A stretch of DNA of 64,000 bases from Cinnamomum chago (Eukaryota > Streptophyta > Magnoliopsida > Laurales > Lauraceae). The DNA lies in the NCBI GenBank assembly GCA_038049695.1, contig CP142452.1, positions 92,139,501-92,203,500 of the forward strand, in the 5' to 3' direction. Below, piece after piece: positions 26,901 through 40,800 of the stretch; the stretch's first letter is position 1, and each line of letters begins with the position of its first letter. Made by a program: the position numbers and the translations under genes. Below the pieces are notes generated by a model, which saw only the letters and a program-made list of their open reading frames with translations, searched no databases and was not told where the DNA came from.

Positions 26901-29900
26901 GTGATACATAGTGGTAGCAACAATATGTAGCAGCGTAGCAGTGTGATTTTTAAAAAAATGCAAAAAACAGAAAAAAAAAATCTAGAATATAGGAAAATGC
27001 TAGATCGGTCCCCTATATCGCTGTATGATTAGAAAATAATAGCATTGATGCACTTTTTTCACATGTACTCAAGTTGGTTACTTTTGCTAAGCTATAAATT
27101 AATAAAATGGTTATAACAAAAGAGTCATTAAAATATCATTAGTACTATACTTCGACAGTAATGTTTTATTTTCTATTAGAGTGAAATTAGGTTGGGGCTG
27201 TATTCCTATCAGAGTGAAATTTGGCTAGGGTCATATTTTCTGTTCTGAGTGAAAGTTTGGCCCATGAATCTCCTAGAGGCTAGAGCCCTTAATAAGAGAG
27301 TGTGGATCCCCTGAATTCCCCAGAGTGGTTTATATATACACACTTCCTGTGAATGAGGTGTGTATAACTCAGTGTGGGGCCAACCTATTAATGATCTGAA
27401 CTATTAAAACTGAATGCTCTTCAGAAGGATGCCCTAAAGTCTTTCATAGGATTTGGTTTCACTATAAAACTGAACACGCAATTGTTAATTTAATTAATGC
27501 ACAAGTTTACTAATTTATAATATTGTGCTAATTACATTATCAATCATATTTCAATCTTATGGTGGGACCAAATCTGAGTAAGATTCGAGAATATGCTAGT
27601 TGATGGGACGACATACAAATCTAATGGGTCCATCAATAGATGACCACCACTGTGAGTTGCATTCCACCCACGAGAAATGAATCCGGAATCTTAATAAGAG
27701 GGCAGGCCCCTTATGCCCTTTTTCTTATGCGAAGGGTCGAGAACGAAGGGCATTTGGCCCCTTTTCTTCCTTCCAAAGGATCAAGAAACCAGGAGAAACT
27801 GGGAGGTTTGCTGCTGTCTTAGTTTTTCTTCTCTTTTCTTTTCTTCTCTTTACTTTTCTTCATTTATTTTCTCAACTATGGTTTAGGGTTCTTCAGCCTC
27901 CATCTTTTTGCACCTGAGACATGGGGGTAGCATTTATAAAAAAAAACTGAAAGGCACAAAATGGCAGCTGATACATGCAGCAGCAGTGTGTATCGGCCGC
28001 TACAAACCTGTGGCAGTCGATATCATGGCGGGAGTGGCCACTACGGTTTATAGCGGCCGCTATTTTATTCCTTGTATATGCATTCTCAATAAATGTTGGG
28101 ACAACGCTTTGATGATTATGATGATGCATTCTCAATAAATATGATTCCATATAAATCAAGTTTCTATGGACACAAAGAACAGAAAAAAAAAATGTAGAAA
28201 AATGGAATTCCAATAGAAAAGGCGTACATCGAAGACTCAAAGGTCCAACTTTCAAAGAGAAACGATCAATCATAACTCAAGTTCTTCAATGACAGTCTTT
28301 GTTTCATAGTTGCTTCCAGGCATCAAATTCTATCACAATGCCCGCCCCCACTCTTCTTTTTTTTTTTTTGAAACGATGACTTCACTGAATTTCATGAAAA
28401 AAGAGAACAAAAGGAACCACACAGAAAAAGAAAAATAATAACAGTATGGTAGTAGTAATTATTATTACATTACATAACTACCAAAGCTACCTTCTCCCTA
28501 GCTCCACTTGAGGATCATAATTAATCATGGATTGAAGATTATTTAACTCCCATCTCCCAATTCCTTTTGCCTTCTGATTTGATTTTTTTTTTTTTTTTTT
28601 TATTGATCCTTGTTTAGAAAACCCTTTAACAAGCATATGCATATCACAATCAGTTCCACTGAAAGACACCCCTCCTTCTTTACCTACTCCCAACATCCCC
28701 ATAGCTTCATTATTAGATAGAGGGCCATCCTCGCAGCAATTCTGAGAGTGATTATGATGGAGAAGATGATCTTCATCACTACATTGATCAGTTTAATCAG
28801 CATGACTCAACACACTATCCGTATTCTCCTCAAATGATAAAGGAAATTCATCCTCACTCAAATTAGAATCATAATAAATTGCTGCAAGATACATCTGACT
28901 ATCATCTCTCTACTTTTGATAGAGTCCCCATAATTGTAGCTATTTCATTTAGCTTTTGCTGCACTTACGTTTGACTTGGAATAAATAGTAACCAAATCCT
29001 CCACCTGATTAAGATCTCAGCCATTACTTTTTGAACCAATATGCTGTGATTAAGAATGGATGGTTGGCTGCATCAATCTGTTCCATGAAAGAAAGGATCT
29101 CCCTTCATCTTGGTTATGCTCTTGCCCAAACATTGGATCAAGAACCTCTTATGTGATGTGTTTCTCCAGGAGAACAACCGGAGATATCAGGACTGAAAGC
29201 CTCATTGCATCGGTAATCTGTAGAATGCATTGCCAAATCTTTTGACCCAGCTGTCCCAAATTATCAAGTCTTCAGATAGAATGTAGGGTTCTCATACAGT
29301 GGGCTTATTGACGCGGAACGGGTAGGGGAAGAGTAGCCAAAGACTACTCTCCAAGCCAAAGCTTAGGGATCGAAGATCCAACAGTCTTGCTTTCACACCA
29401 GACACGCATAACTAAGAAAAAAAAACTCAAGGAAGAAAATTTTATTTATCAATGAACTGATCCCTGGATTACAATCCTGTATATAGACCCCTAGATCTAA
29501 TACTATTTTGGAAACAATTCTAATTAAAATAAAAATCTAAATCAACACAAGATTTCCTTAGCAATACCATCTCAAAATTCTCATATCGATCTTTAATATT
29601 TAGCTACTACTGAAAATAGATTGTAATGATTTGGAGGCCGATCCTTAGCAATACCATCTCAAAATTCTCATATCGATCTTTAATATTTAGCTACTACTGA
29701 AAATAGATTGTAATGATTTGGAGGCCGATCTGGAAATTTTCTTTTTAGTGGGCCTTGGTGGCCTTCAATCTCTGGCTCTAAAGTTTTGGGTTCAGCCCAA
29801 TGGGCTGACCGACCCAGGTCTGGCCTGCATCAGTTCTCCCCGTCTTGGAGAGAACTCGAGCTCAAGTCAAGCGTACAACTTTCCGGTGTTCTTCTTATAC

Positions 29901-31727
29901 TTTCATTCTCTTTGGATGGGTTACCTAGAAGTAGATTGGAGGTATTGCTTCTTCTAATGTCCAAATTCAGCTAAAACATGTGATCTGACCATTAGATGCT
30001 TCAATTGAGTTTGTCCCAGTAGCTCACAATCTTCTAATTGTACAAAATGAAGGGTTATCATTCAATGGGCTTATAACAAGGGCATTAAGGCTCAGTCTAG
30101 TACCCAAAGTTATCAAAAGTTCTGTTGAGCCTGAATGAACTGAAACAGATCCTTGCACAACCTCACATTCAAAACAAGGTCGTGCTCGTGTGAGATATCT
30201 CACAATAAATTAGAATCTGCCTCTTTTGCAAGGATGGATTCCTGCATTTACAGCAGTGCACTCAAATGAGTTCCCTCAAAGTAGGGCAGCTTTGCACAAT
30301 CCAATTCTCCTCAAATCTGCCAAACTTGCACTCCATATAGTCATTCATCATTGATCAGCTCATTTCCAACCCATTTGATTTTAATCCCACTCCAAAGTTC
30401 CAGCCTATCTTTTGCTTGCTTTCTTGTCTAACCAATCAAGTACGACATCCTTTGCTAACAACTTACACCAAAAGATTGCATCTTAGATATTTATTGTTAA
30501 GGTGTTCAGAACAAAGGCAAATAAATAGAGCTCAAAGCTGATCTTGGTGTAATCCATCTCCAACCAGGAACCCATGTCTTCCACACAATTCTCATAATTT
30601 AAATTGCAGCCCCATTATAGAAGTCATGTATTTTCTTTTTGAAAAAGTTATACAAGTCATGTATAATTTTGATATAGCTATTATGGACGCATATCTTCAG
30701 TAATGTTTTCCAAATTAATTGCCTTGAAACCCTATCACTGGCGTTTAAGAAATTAATCTCCCTTTCTCTAGACTTTTCCATGAGTTGTCTTAGCATGAAA
30801 TTGACTTCTATAGTAGATCTAAATAAGCCAAGCATCAAATATCAAAATTGATAAAAAGAAAAAAAAAATGGAAGAACATTAAGTAGAAAACAGGTGCAAT
30901 TTTAATAATTATCTTTAAGGACCTTCTCCTACAGCTGCGACATCTCTCAAACAATGTCCAAATTTGGCGTAATAATGGATGCATTCATTAACATTGTTAG
31001 CATTCATGGAAGAAAAAAAAAAGGATTCCAAGAAGATGGCACAACAAGTTTAGATGGCCTAAACAAACCTTTACAGAGTAAAGATCGATCACAGTAGGAG
31101 TATGTTCAATAGCCTCATCAATTTTTGCAAGTGCAAGCTCATGCTGAACCCGTCTGTCGTAATGCTGCATCAGGATATGTTATCTAAGTGGTTTCCTAGG
31201 AAGCAAAAGAAAAGTCAGGATAGAAATGCAATGATGACATGAAAGTGAAAAAAGAACCTGGGCCAACAAATTTAAAGTCCACATAAGTGTTGACGGAGGC
31301 TCTTTCAATGCACTGCAATTCAAATGAATCAATGCACATTTAGTTAGTAAAGAACATTTTTACCAAGAAATTTAAAGTTAAAACAACTAAATACTTACAT
31401 TAGTAGCAAGAAGTAAAATAAAAAAGAAAACCTCAAATATATTTTTTAAATACATATTCTAAGTCTCATTTCATATAACTACTACTTTTGAAACCTTTAG
31501 TCTGGTTGCAGTCATGTAGAGATGGTACGTATTCTAAGTCTCTCAGCAATTTTTTTTAATGATTTCTCAGCAAAAATCTCAGGCATAAGAACAGTCAACT
31601 CATTACGAACTTGGAACTTAACTCACACTAGACTCAAAAAACACTTTTATTGGTGAAAGCACACAAAATGTGTGTATCGCATCAGCCAAGACTGCTGTGC
31701 CTTTTGCAATTTATGTGTGTGGTGGTG

Positions 31728-31816
<89 letters not shown>

Positions 31817-34800
31817 TTCCTTTTTTTGGTGTGTGGTGTTGTTGTTGTTGTTTGGGTTAGGGTGGTGGGGGGGGTGGTTTGTTTGGTGTTTCTGATTACT
31901 GACCAAACAGAATAGTTTCGAAAACTCAGGCAAACAAACTGAAATTCATGACTATTGTCACATGTTCAAGGAGCTAGGAAAAATAGAAGAGGGGAGACCA
32001 TAAGGACCCTAAATAAAGTAATAACTAATGACGAAAAACATGCTGGATGGTTAGGATTGTGGAGTAACTGAAAGCAAGGCTGTCTGTAGGTTACTACACA
32101 CACACACACAAAGGCTCTACATACAATTGAGTGGAAAAGTAGAACTTACAAAGCCAACCCAAATAGATGGGATAAGGCTTTGATAATGATAATGACAATC
32201 AAGAAATGGAGCATGTAAGATAGCAGACTGTTCGATGGAAAAAAAAAATAGTGAGCCTTTACATCAAATACAATTCCAGGTCACAGCTTTTAAAGTAGAC
32301 ACTAATGTTCTGTTTATCAATAAAAATGAGACCCAGGCAAATGTAGCGATTCTGGGTTGTCTAGCATTATCAATTTTATACAAGGTTTATTGCATAGAAT
32401 TTTTCCCAGACAGCTTAAATACAAGATTATGAGCAAGTATCCCTACTCAAATAATTTCATATGATTCATTTCATTTAAAATGTGAACAAACAAGGGCAGA
32501 AAAACAAACAAGCCTATCCATAGAGGTTATTTCCACCATCTGCATGTGACTGACACAATGAAAGTACGGGTGGGCTCAGGACTACATGTAGACAAACAAG
32601 AATAGGAAAAGGAGAGATAAGAAGCTCATGCACACAGACAATTACATCGTAGATCTTTTGCTTTAAAATGTGTGGGTACACACTATAAAACAAATGATTC
32701 TAGGTCATCTGTACATATTTCCAAATAAACCTGTTCATGCTTCAACTACATCATGCAAGATCTAAAAGCATATAATTCCTGATTTACCTCCCCGGAAATC
32801 CTCCAGTGGTCTTAATTGAATTTTCCAGCTCAAGAAATAATTTCTCTAAAATGTCTGCCTGTTCAAGTTACACAAAAGCTAAAAGCATAAAATTATAGCA
32901 ACCAAAGAAACTATGCATCTAGAGCTTGTAGTCTCAAAAGAATGAAAGAATATGCTCAGACCAACCTTGCCAGGGAGATCATATAGAGGGGAAAGGTCAG
33001 AGAACAATGAAGGGACTCCCTGAATAAACAAAACCAGAAGCAAATTAAATTATAACAATATTTATGGGAGGAAAAAACAACTCGTGAAAAATGAATAAGA
33101 CTCATTAGGGTGTACACTTTGACCCCTTAAACAATTAACTGATCAGTTAGAATAATATATGAACTAATAATTATGGACATCACCTTTGTTAAGAGAGGTC
33201 TAATATAGATGTCTGCTGCCTCACGAAATCTTTCACCTTGAAGAAAATCAAGAGGTATTCGCTGAAGAAAAAGCAAAACAGCAAGTCCAGTACCAGTACG
33301 GCTAATTGAAAATTTATGAATTATACATGATCACTCAAAAGCATAACAAATTAACAACAGAATATCAGATGTGAGTGTTACTGAGGAAAAAACAGCTGCA
33401 GCCACATTGGATGGAATTGAGAAAATGATTCCATAAACATTGTTCAACAAAATTAATTTCTACTATATTATTAATCTCTAATACACCATTTTTTTTCCCT
33501 GCACTTAAGCTGTAGAAAGACCTTTTGCTTCCATGGCTCCAATATATTAGCTACTCCCCTGTAATATCTCCACAAATCTAGACCCCAAGTTATCAAAATT
33601 ACAAATTCCACAGGACTCAAAGGACAAGCTTTACACTAAGAGGTTTCCTGGAATAGTTAATAGTGACACTAATCCCAAATTGCACTTTTACATGGCTAAA
33701 GAACATTATTATGGTTTACATTCCAGAATGATAAAAAAAAAAAAAAAAAAAAAAGTCCAGACAAAGACTACACTATGTATGTGTGTGTCTAGTCTAATAA
33801 ACACTGAAACTGATTAGCTGATATCCAGTGTAAGTGGAAGAACAAGTCAGCATCCTTTATGGATTATTGGATCATCACTTTTGAAGAAACCAACGTACCT
33901 TAGCAGCAGATGACCAATTATATTGCTTTGAGAGAGACTGATACAAGGCGTCTAACTGATCAACTTCCTCAGATTTATACTTGCCATTTTCTGAATATAA
34001 CCCCAAACATTTTTGTAGCCCTTCATAATATCTGAGTAGAACAAAGGTGTACCGAAAAGATATATCAGCCAACCTTCAAAGCACTCAAAATAACAGTCAA
34101 GCATAATTTTTTGTATACTGAATGGAAGATGCATAATAATGAATGACAATTTACAAAAATCCAAGGAACCAGCACCAACGATTGTTTTGAAAATAATAGC
34201 AACTCAAACAACAAAAAGCTAACATAACGAGGTCACATTCACAAGAACATGACTTTGTTGGTAGCAACTTGCAACAAGAAATACATATTCAAAGGAATTG
34301 AGCATAATTCAACTAAAAGCCATAAACTACAGACCCGTTTAGAAAAGCACCATAAAATTAGTAAACAAAAACCATGATTTTCTATTTACACATCAAATTT
34401 ATATATACACAAATTACTATGGGCTTGTTTTAAAGAGGCCTCATGTTAACACACACCACAAGCATGCACTCCCATTGACATTCTGATGTAGATTGCGATG
34501 AAGATTGCATAAAATTTTTTGGTAACGGAGGGTGTCCCAGCCCTTTGAGCCAGAATAATCCCTACAGGCCCAGGGGGAGCCGGGTAAATACCATGTGGCC
34601 CCGGTGTGGTAGTGCAATTTCAAACCCTCCACCTCCGGGTGCAAACCGTGGTCCCAGGCCAACTAAGCTACCCCTCGGGGTTGATGAAGATTGCATAATT
34701 GGGAAGGCAATGGCCTACATGGAGGCCTATGATCGAACATATGGGGTCCAGGCCCGTGTGTGGAGTGCTGCAATGTGATAGGGCCCCAAAACACCAAAAA

Positions 34801-37800
34801 ATGCATTGTTAGGGGCTGTTTTGACAGAATAGAACACCACAGGGGAGTTGTGTGTAAATTTAGCAAAGCCGGGTTGAAATTACAGCTGCAGAACAGTATT
34901 TTAGGCTGCAACTTAGTGGGCTTAAATGGGCCCAAACCCAGTTAAATCAATAAATAATCTTATCATTAGGGGATAATTGTATGGTGACAAGGATAGTGGA
35001 TTTTATAAGTTTCTAGAGGATCCATAGCACTCATAGTGTATATCTTGTAACAGTTAACTGACTAAAACACAGTCAACTTCTTCGATTGAATAAGATTTGA
35101 GGTTTTGGCCTACTTTTACATTGTGTTGGTTGACTTGCTTCTTACCATCAAGTCCTTATTCATTGTGGTTTCATGCATGAGATCTAGCCATTAGCCTCCA
35201 TCTATTTTCTTTGTCTACTTCAACTACAAGACGAAACCAATCCCTGCGCTTGCTGTCACAAGCCACAACATTACTGTATTGGTTTGACCTTGGCACCAGG
35301 ACTCCATCGCATTCTGTAAGACCCAGGTCTTGCTGACTTAAAACGTCCTCATATCAACAAGATGCAGGCATGAACACCAAACCCACATTACAACACATTC
35401 AGCCACTCTACCACTCACAGTGAACGTTCAGAAAGGACAAATTTACAATCCCATGTTTCTCAGATCCAGTCAAACTGTTATTTCATCTGAAATTAAGCTA
35501 CAAGGACAAACTAAAAGACTAGAGTAGTGCTAGCACAACCCCACAAGCATAACAAATAGAGATACATGGTGATGCAGATCAGCTAGGCCACTTGATGAAG
35601 GCATTGAAGAACATGTAGCAGCCTAAGCTTTTAGCATATTTGGAGTTGTCTGGCCATTCTCATGGGGCCCACAGTCCCATATCCATGTGTAACATGTCTA
35701 GGACCGGGGAGGGGCCTATATGTTTGTCCACAATCTATTTAATGGATTGTCCATCTTTTAGGTGAGACTTTGAAGGCCTGGAGGCTGAGGCATGAGGCCC
35801 ATGGGCTATAGAACTGCACGCCAGGCCTAGGTGGACCACACAGCCTGTCCTTCCATAGGCTTGAGGTCAACCGGTCAAGCTCTACTGGACCAGATGGCCA
35901 GCCCAAAGCTGGGTGTCCCCTCTTTTTAATTTATTTGGTTTGCTCAAGTTGAAGGATATTTTAGTAATTTGACATCTAATGTTGGATTTATGTAAGTTTG
36001 ATAGTTTGTATGTAACTTAGGTCTTCTCCTTGTGAGAACTCATTCAAATCAATACATAGCAGCCTACACACACGATCAATCATTCATCATTCATCAGCGG
36101 GCAGCCATTCATTTTCATAAATGAGTTGAATCCAAGATTCTCTCCCATCCCAGCAAACAGAGGAGCAAGTGTTGTAGGCGACCCCAAGGGAACAAACTAC
36201 GGCTTGGCTTTCAATCCTACGTGCGCAGGAGCAAGACATGTAGGCCCCCAAAAAAAGTGGGGACGAAGCTGCAAACTACGGCTGAGAGCCATCTGGCTCA
36301 GAAACTGGAGTGCGCATGTGCACGCGCGCACATATACATATGTATGTATGTAAAGAAGTGGATGGCTCACAACAACCAGCTTTGATTGGACAAGATGCCA
36401 ATGTCAAAACATTATTGAATTTCAGTAGATGCCTAATCAAGAACTTTCTTTTGTATCTGGTAGAGATAGTAAAGACAACCAACAGACCACATGTCCAAAT
36501 GTAATAGGGTCATCAAGCCTTATCCCATCAATCTAGGGCAGTGAAAAATCCCAGTCAAAGTGCTAGTTCAAAAAAAAATTGTTACTTTGCGAATTAACAA
36601 AACAAATTCTACAATGCTAGCAAACAGTCCACAGAATTCAATGCTTATAATGCCCCTTTGACAGAACAAAAAATTATTTAAAAAAAAAAAAAAAACCCTT
36701 TCCAACCCACAGTTTTGATACTTGTTATGAATGAAGATAAAAATTTTGCGGCACCCAAATTGAATTTATTCATATACGGCTTTGAGGATCTAAACCACTA
36801 ACACAGACACCATCTACTAAGCCTTCAACTATCTAAAGCAATGATTGAACAGACTTTATCATGGAATATGTCTTCAAAAGCATGGGAAGCATCACAATTG
36901 TCTTCTTGGTGAACGTTCTCGGAAAGAAAGCAATCAATTTCCAAAATTTACCAGTTATTTTGTATAACATAGTAGAAGCTAATGGATGTCTTCTTTTGGT
37001 TAACTACCAAGTGCTATCTCTTTGTACTTTTTTATCGCTATAAAGACCATGTACTGATGCTAGTGGAACATCGATTTATATACTTATAGGCAAATGCAAA
37101 TTTCTTCCTACATCCGAGAGAGAACATATTTTGGATCTTACTAAGCTTGTCTGACATTTCCACATATCTTTACTACAGTCCTCACTCCTGAACAGCTGAA
37201 AAACAAACTACTGACGGAGCGGATAACCAGAAAGATATCGATCAATACAACTTGAAAAGAAAGCTCAAGCAACTCCCATTCTTTTGATAAAGGCAACACA
37301 CAATTTTATCAAATTGTCTGCAAATTAAGATAGTAGAAGACCGTGGGCAAATTCCAAGACACTCATAATTTCAGAAGCAATGATTTAACCGATTAATTCA
37401 CCTGTAATTGTCAGGGATCATGGAGAGCAGGTCCCTATATATTTTCTCTGCTTCCTCTACGCAGCCAAGCTTTATTAGCAAAGAAACTTGCTGCTCCTTG
37501 TATCCTAATTTATCAACCTGGAACAAAATAAGAAATTAGTGGTAACATAGCTAATATCCCAATATCACAAATTTAAGGCCCAAACTCCTTTATTCTGCAC
37601 AGCTACCATAAAATAAAATAAAATAAAAAATACTTACTATTTTAGACTCTTTTCTGTACAATTCCTCGATTGCTCTCTCAAGAAATCCACATTCCTCTAA
37701 CAAAGAAATCTGCAGAATATTACTATATATAGATCAATAATTTATGGAAGTTGTTCCATGCGATATTAGCATATCTTTACTCAAATCTAAATAAACAGCT

Positions 37801-40800
37801 GAGCCTCCATATTCATTGCGCAATTAAATCACTGTCGCCATTTCAATGAAAACGGAATGAATTTTGATTACAAGATCATAAACAGAATAAGCCCTGCAAC
37901 ATAAAATGTAACATAATGATGTGATCCAAGGGTCAAGTGTAGGCTGTGCATCCAGCACAAGCTGTGGGACCCACCACCGGGATAGTTAAGAGGGGACCAC
38001 ATGGTTCTATTAGATTGCTTTGAATAAAAATAACAGCATTAAGTTGCCTTTGATTGTGCCAATCTCCCCCATATCAAGGTTAGGAGACTAATGATTTATT
38101 GCCTTGAGTTAGGTGATTGACTACCTTGATTTAGGTAATGTGAATAGTGATTGATTACCATGATTGATTACATCGACTTTTTCTTTCTTTCTTTCCATTT
38201 TTGCTGAGAAGGAATGCAAGCAAAAACTTTGCAAGTTTCAGCCTTAAAAGGAGTGCCGCTATTATACATTTACCAATTTTTAGTCATTCTTACTATCATC
38301 AGTCCAGGCAATTTCTACTACACCTTTTCTCAAATGTTCTTAATTCTTTTTTTCTTTTTTTCTTTTCTGTTCTTAATTCATCAAAAGAAGTGAAATCTCA
38401 AGTTGCATGAGCTCAGTACCATTCAATAAATAGAACTTTTGCTTCTCAGAATATGTTGTTTCTCATTATATGTCTCTTATGTTGGTTGGCTTTTTAATAA
38501 AATTGTGTTACCATTCAAATAAATAAATAGATAAAAAGAGAAACTTTTGAATGTTGTGAAGATGTATATGATATTACAACAGTTGGTTGGGAACTTGTCC
38601 CATACGGACGAGTAGACAATCACAGACACCAAGGGAAAAAATAATTTATACACGTCGTGAAAAGGCAGCACTGCCATTCATGTAGAGGGACACTGATGCA
38701 TCAAGCTGCAAGATAAAGCAAACAAGGGTATCAAATCATACAACGAAGCCATACCTTGTATAAGAGCATTTCTCCATGCTCAAAACGTTCATTTTCTGGA
38801 GGATAATCATCTTCAAGCGTCCTTTCAAAAGCTTCCAGAATTTCAATTGCATTTGAGCCACTAGCAAATAAATAATACAAAAATAAATAGCTGAATTGCT
38901 GAACATGAACTCGAGATATTAGTCTCTTGAAATACCATAAATCTGATACATAATACCAACTGCAGATAGCTCACAATAAAAAAGAGAGTTTATGCAGTAA
39001 TTTCCAAGTGACCTGATTAATCAATCCAAAGCTGATAAGTAGAAGATCTTTATGCAACCAGGACTGAATGAGGTACCACCGTACCAGACAGATACTAAAA
39101 CAGTTGTATTATAATATGACCATTCCCAAATTCTAATTGTATTTGTACCACCAAGTACTGATCTAAGTACGCTTGCACAACTGTCATGCAAGTAATTTGT
39201 CTAACATCAAGCAAAACTGCAAATTGGAAACTGTTCCATTGAAATATAGAGGACATTTAACAATTGAAAGTAAATATGAATGATTGTATTCGTGAATATG
39301 AATACTAGCATTTTCGTGTATTGGATAGGACTGATACATGGTCCTATCCACGATATGTATCGATGGATATGGAGCATATTGGCCATTTTGAACCATGCTC
39401 ATCAAGCTGCTGAGTCACAGAGAATTCCTCATTATGTACACTGACTAGAACAATCTCAGAATAAGATTTGTGCATTACATTCGTGAAAGGATAAGAAACA
39501 GCAAGAAACACACCCACAAAGATATATATTGCTCACCATTTTATTTTTCCTGATCGGTAAACCACACACCATATTCAATTTGATATCTGTTCATATATTG
39601 ATTTCAAGAGAACTAAAACTAAAACAGCACACCCAATTCAATTTGTCATTATTCTCACTTCTAAAAAATCAGAGAGTATCCACAAGTTAGGAGAGAATCT
39701 CAACTGATTGAAAGCCTGCTATTATATACATTATGGAAGAAAAAGAAGGAACATAGATAAATTTTCCATAAGAAAGAATTAAACGTACTTAGAGTTCAAA
39801 TGCTGCGCAACAGCAAAACCAATCCAGTTAATGCGTACAGTTGGTTTCAAAGTCAGAAGTTGCCGTCTTGTTTCAACAAATCCAGCCAAATCCCGCATTT
39901 GTGCCTGCCATTCCGGAGTCAAGAAACATTTATAATGAAACAGAAGTGAAACAGATCTGGTCATCACTAAACCAAACAGTCAATATATGGCTAGAAATGA
40001 TTTTAAAAAAAAGAAAAAAAATCCAAAATAGAGAAATGTAAAAATAGGAAGTAAAAGGGTGAAAAGAAATAACACTGCATGATACCAAAACAAATTTTAA
40101 AAAAAATGAACTTAAAAAATTGCCATTTTCCATAACTGAGAAAAAATGTCGATCTGTGAGACCATGGTGGTACAAATCCCACCACATAAATAGAAGCCTC
40201 ACATACATATACAGGATATGTTTCTCCAAACAGCCGAAATGAATCCCAATGCAAATTAACAATAATTAAAGGCCACCCCCAGTCCCCCACATGGTGCATA
40301 ATATTAAAAGAACCCAGACAGTATATACATTGGACCAAGGTACTGCCTTTTCAACTATAGACAGAGGCAGGGTTGCTAGACTGATATATCACATAGTTAT
40401 GATCAGACATAACATTTAACAGAAGATGCACAAAGATCATCGTGGTTGCCTTCTAAAAAAAACATTGCATGCACCAACACAAAAACTTGTGTAAACATCC
40501 AAGCACATTACAGTACAACAGAAGGTGAAAAGTGCATAAACTTCCCAAGCACATCACATTACAGTACCATCCAAGGTGAAAAGAAGAAGATGCTGAGTAG
40601 ATGATAGTGGTTGCATTGAAAAAAAAAAAAGCATTGCATGCAACAACATAAAGGCTTCCATAAACATGCAGGAGGAGGAGGAGAAAGAGAACCAGCAGGA
40701 GGAGAAGGAGGAGAAACAGGAGGAAGAGGAGGAGGAGGAGAACGAGAAATGAATAAGGTGAAGGAGGAAGAGGAGGAGGAGATGAAGCAGAAGCAGGAAG

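Larger units (their letters stand above)
26017..31068 (-). other. NAA15 intron 14 (5.05 kb)
   Basis: The largest NAA15 intron, between exon 14 (ends ...DLYSVK) and exon 15 (starts GRILKHAGD). It holds the TAGCGGC MITE (26839-28074), a tiny LINE-tail insertion (28078-28140) and a perfect 87-bp tandem duplication (29556-29729). No additional exon is needed, because the exon phases and protein join exactly. Confidence 0.85.
34032..37401 (-). other. NAA15 intron 8 (3.4 kb)
   Basis: The intron lies between ...SMIPDNY (37402) and YYEGLQKC (34031). It contains a SINE (34526-34680) and a possible LTR remnant near 35.6-36.1 kb. Remaining sequence shows nothing recognisable. Confidence 0.85.

Noticed and set aside
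31650-31933. Leu-Ser and Arg-Glu repeat open frames
   Set aside because: Pure translation of the (CT)n microsatellite in three frames.
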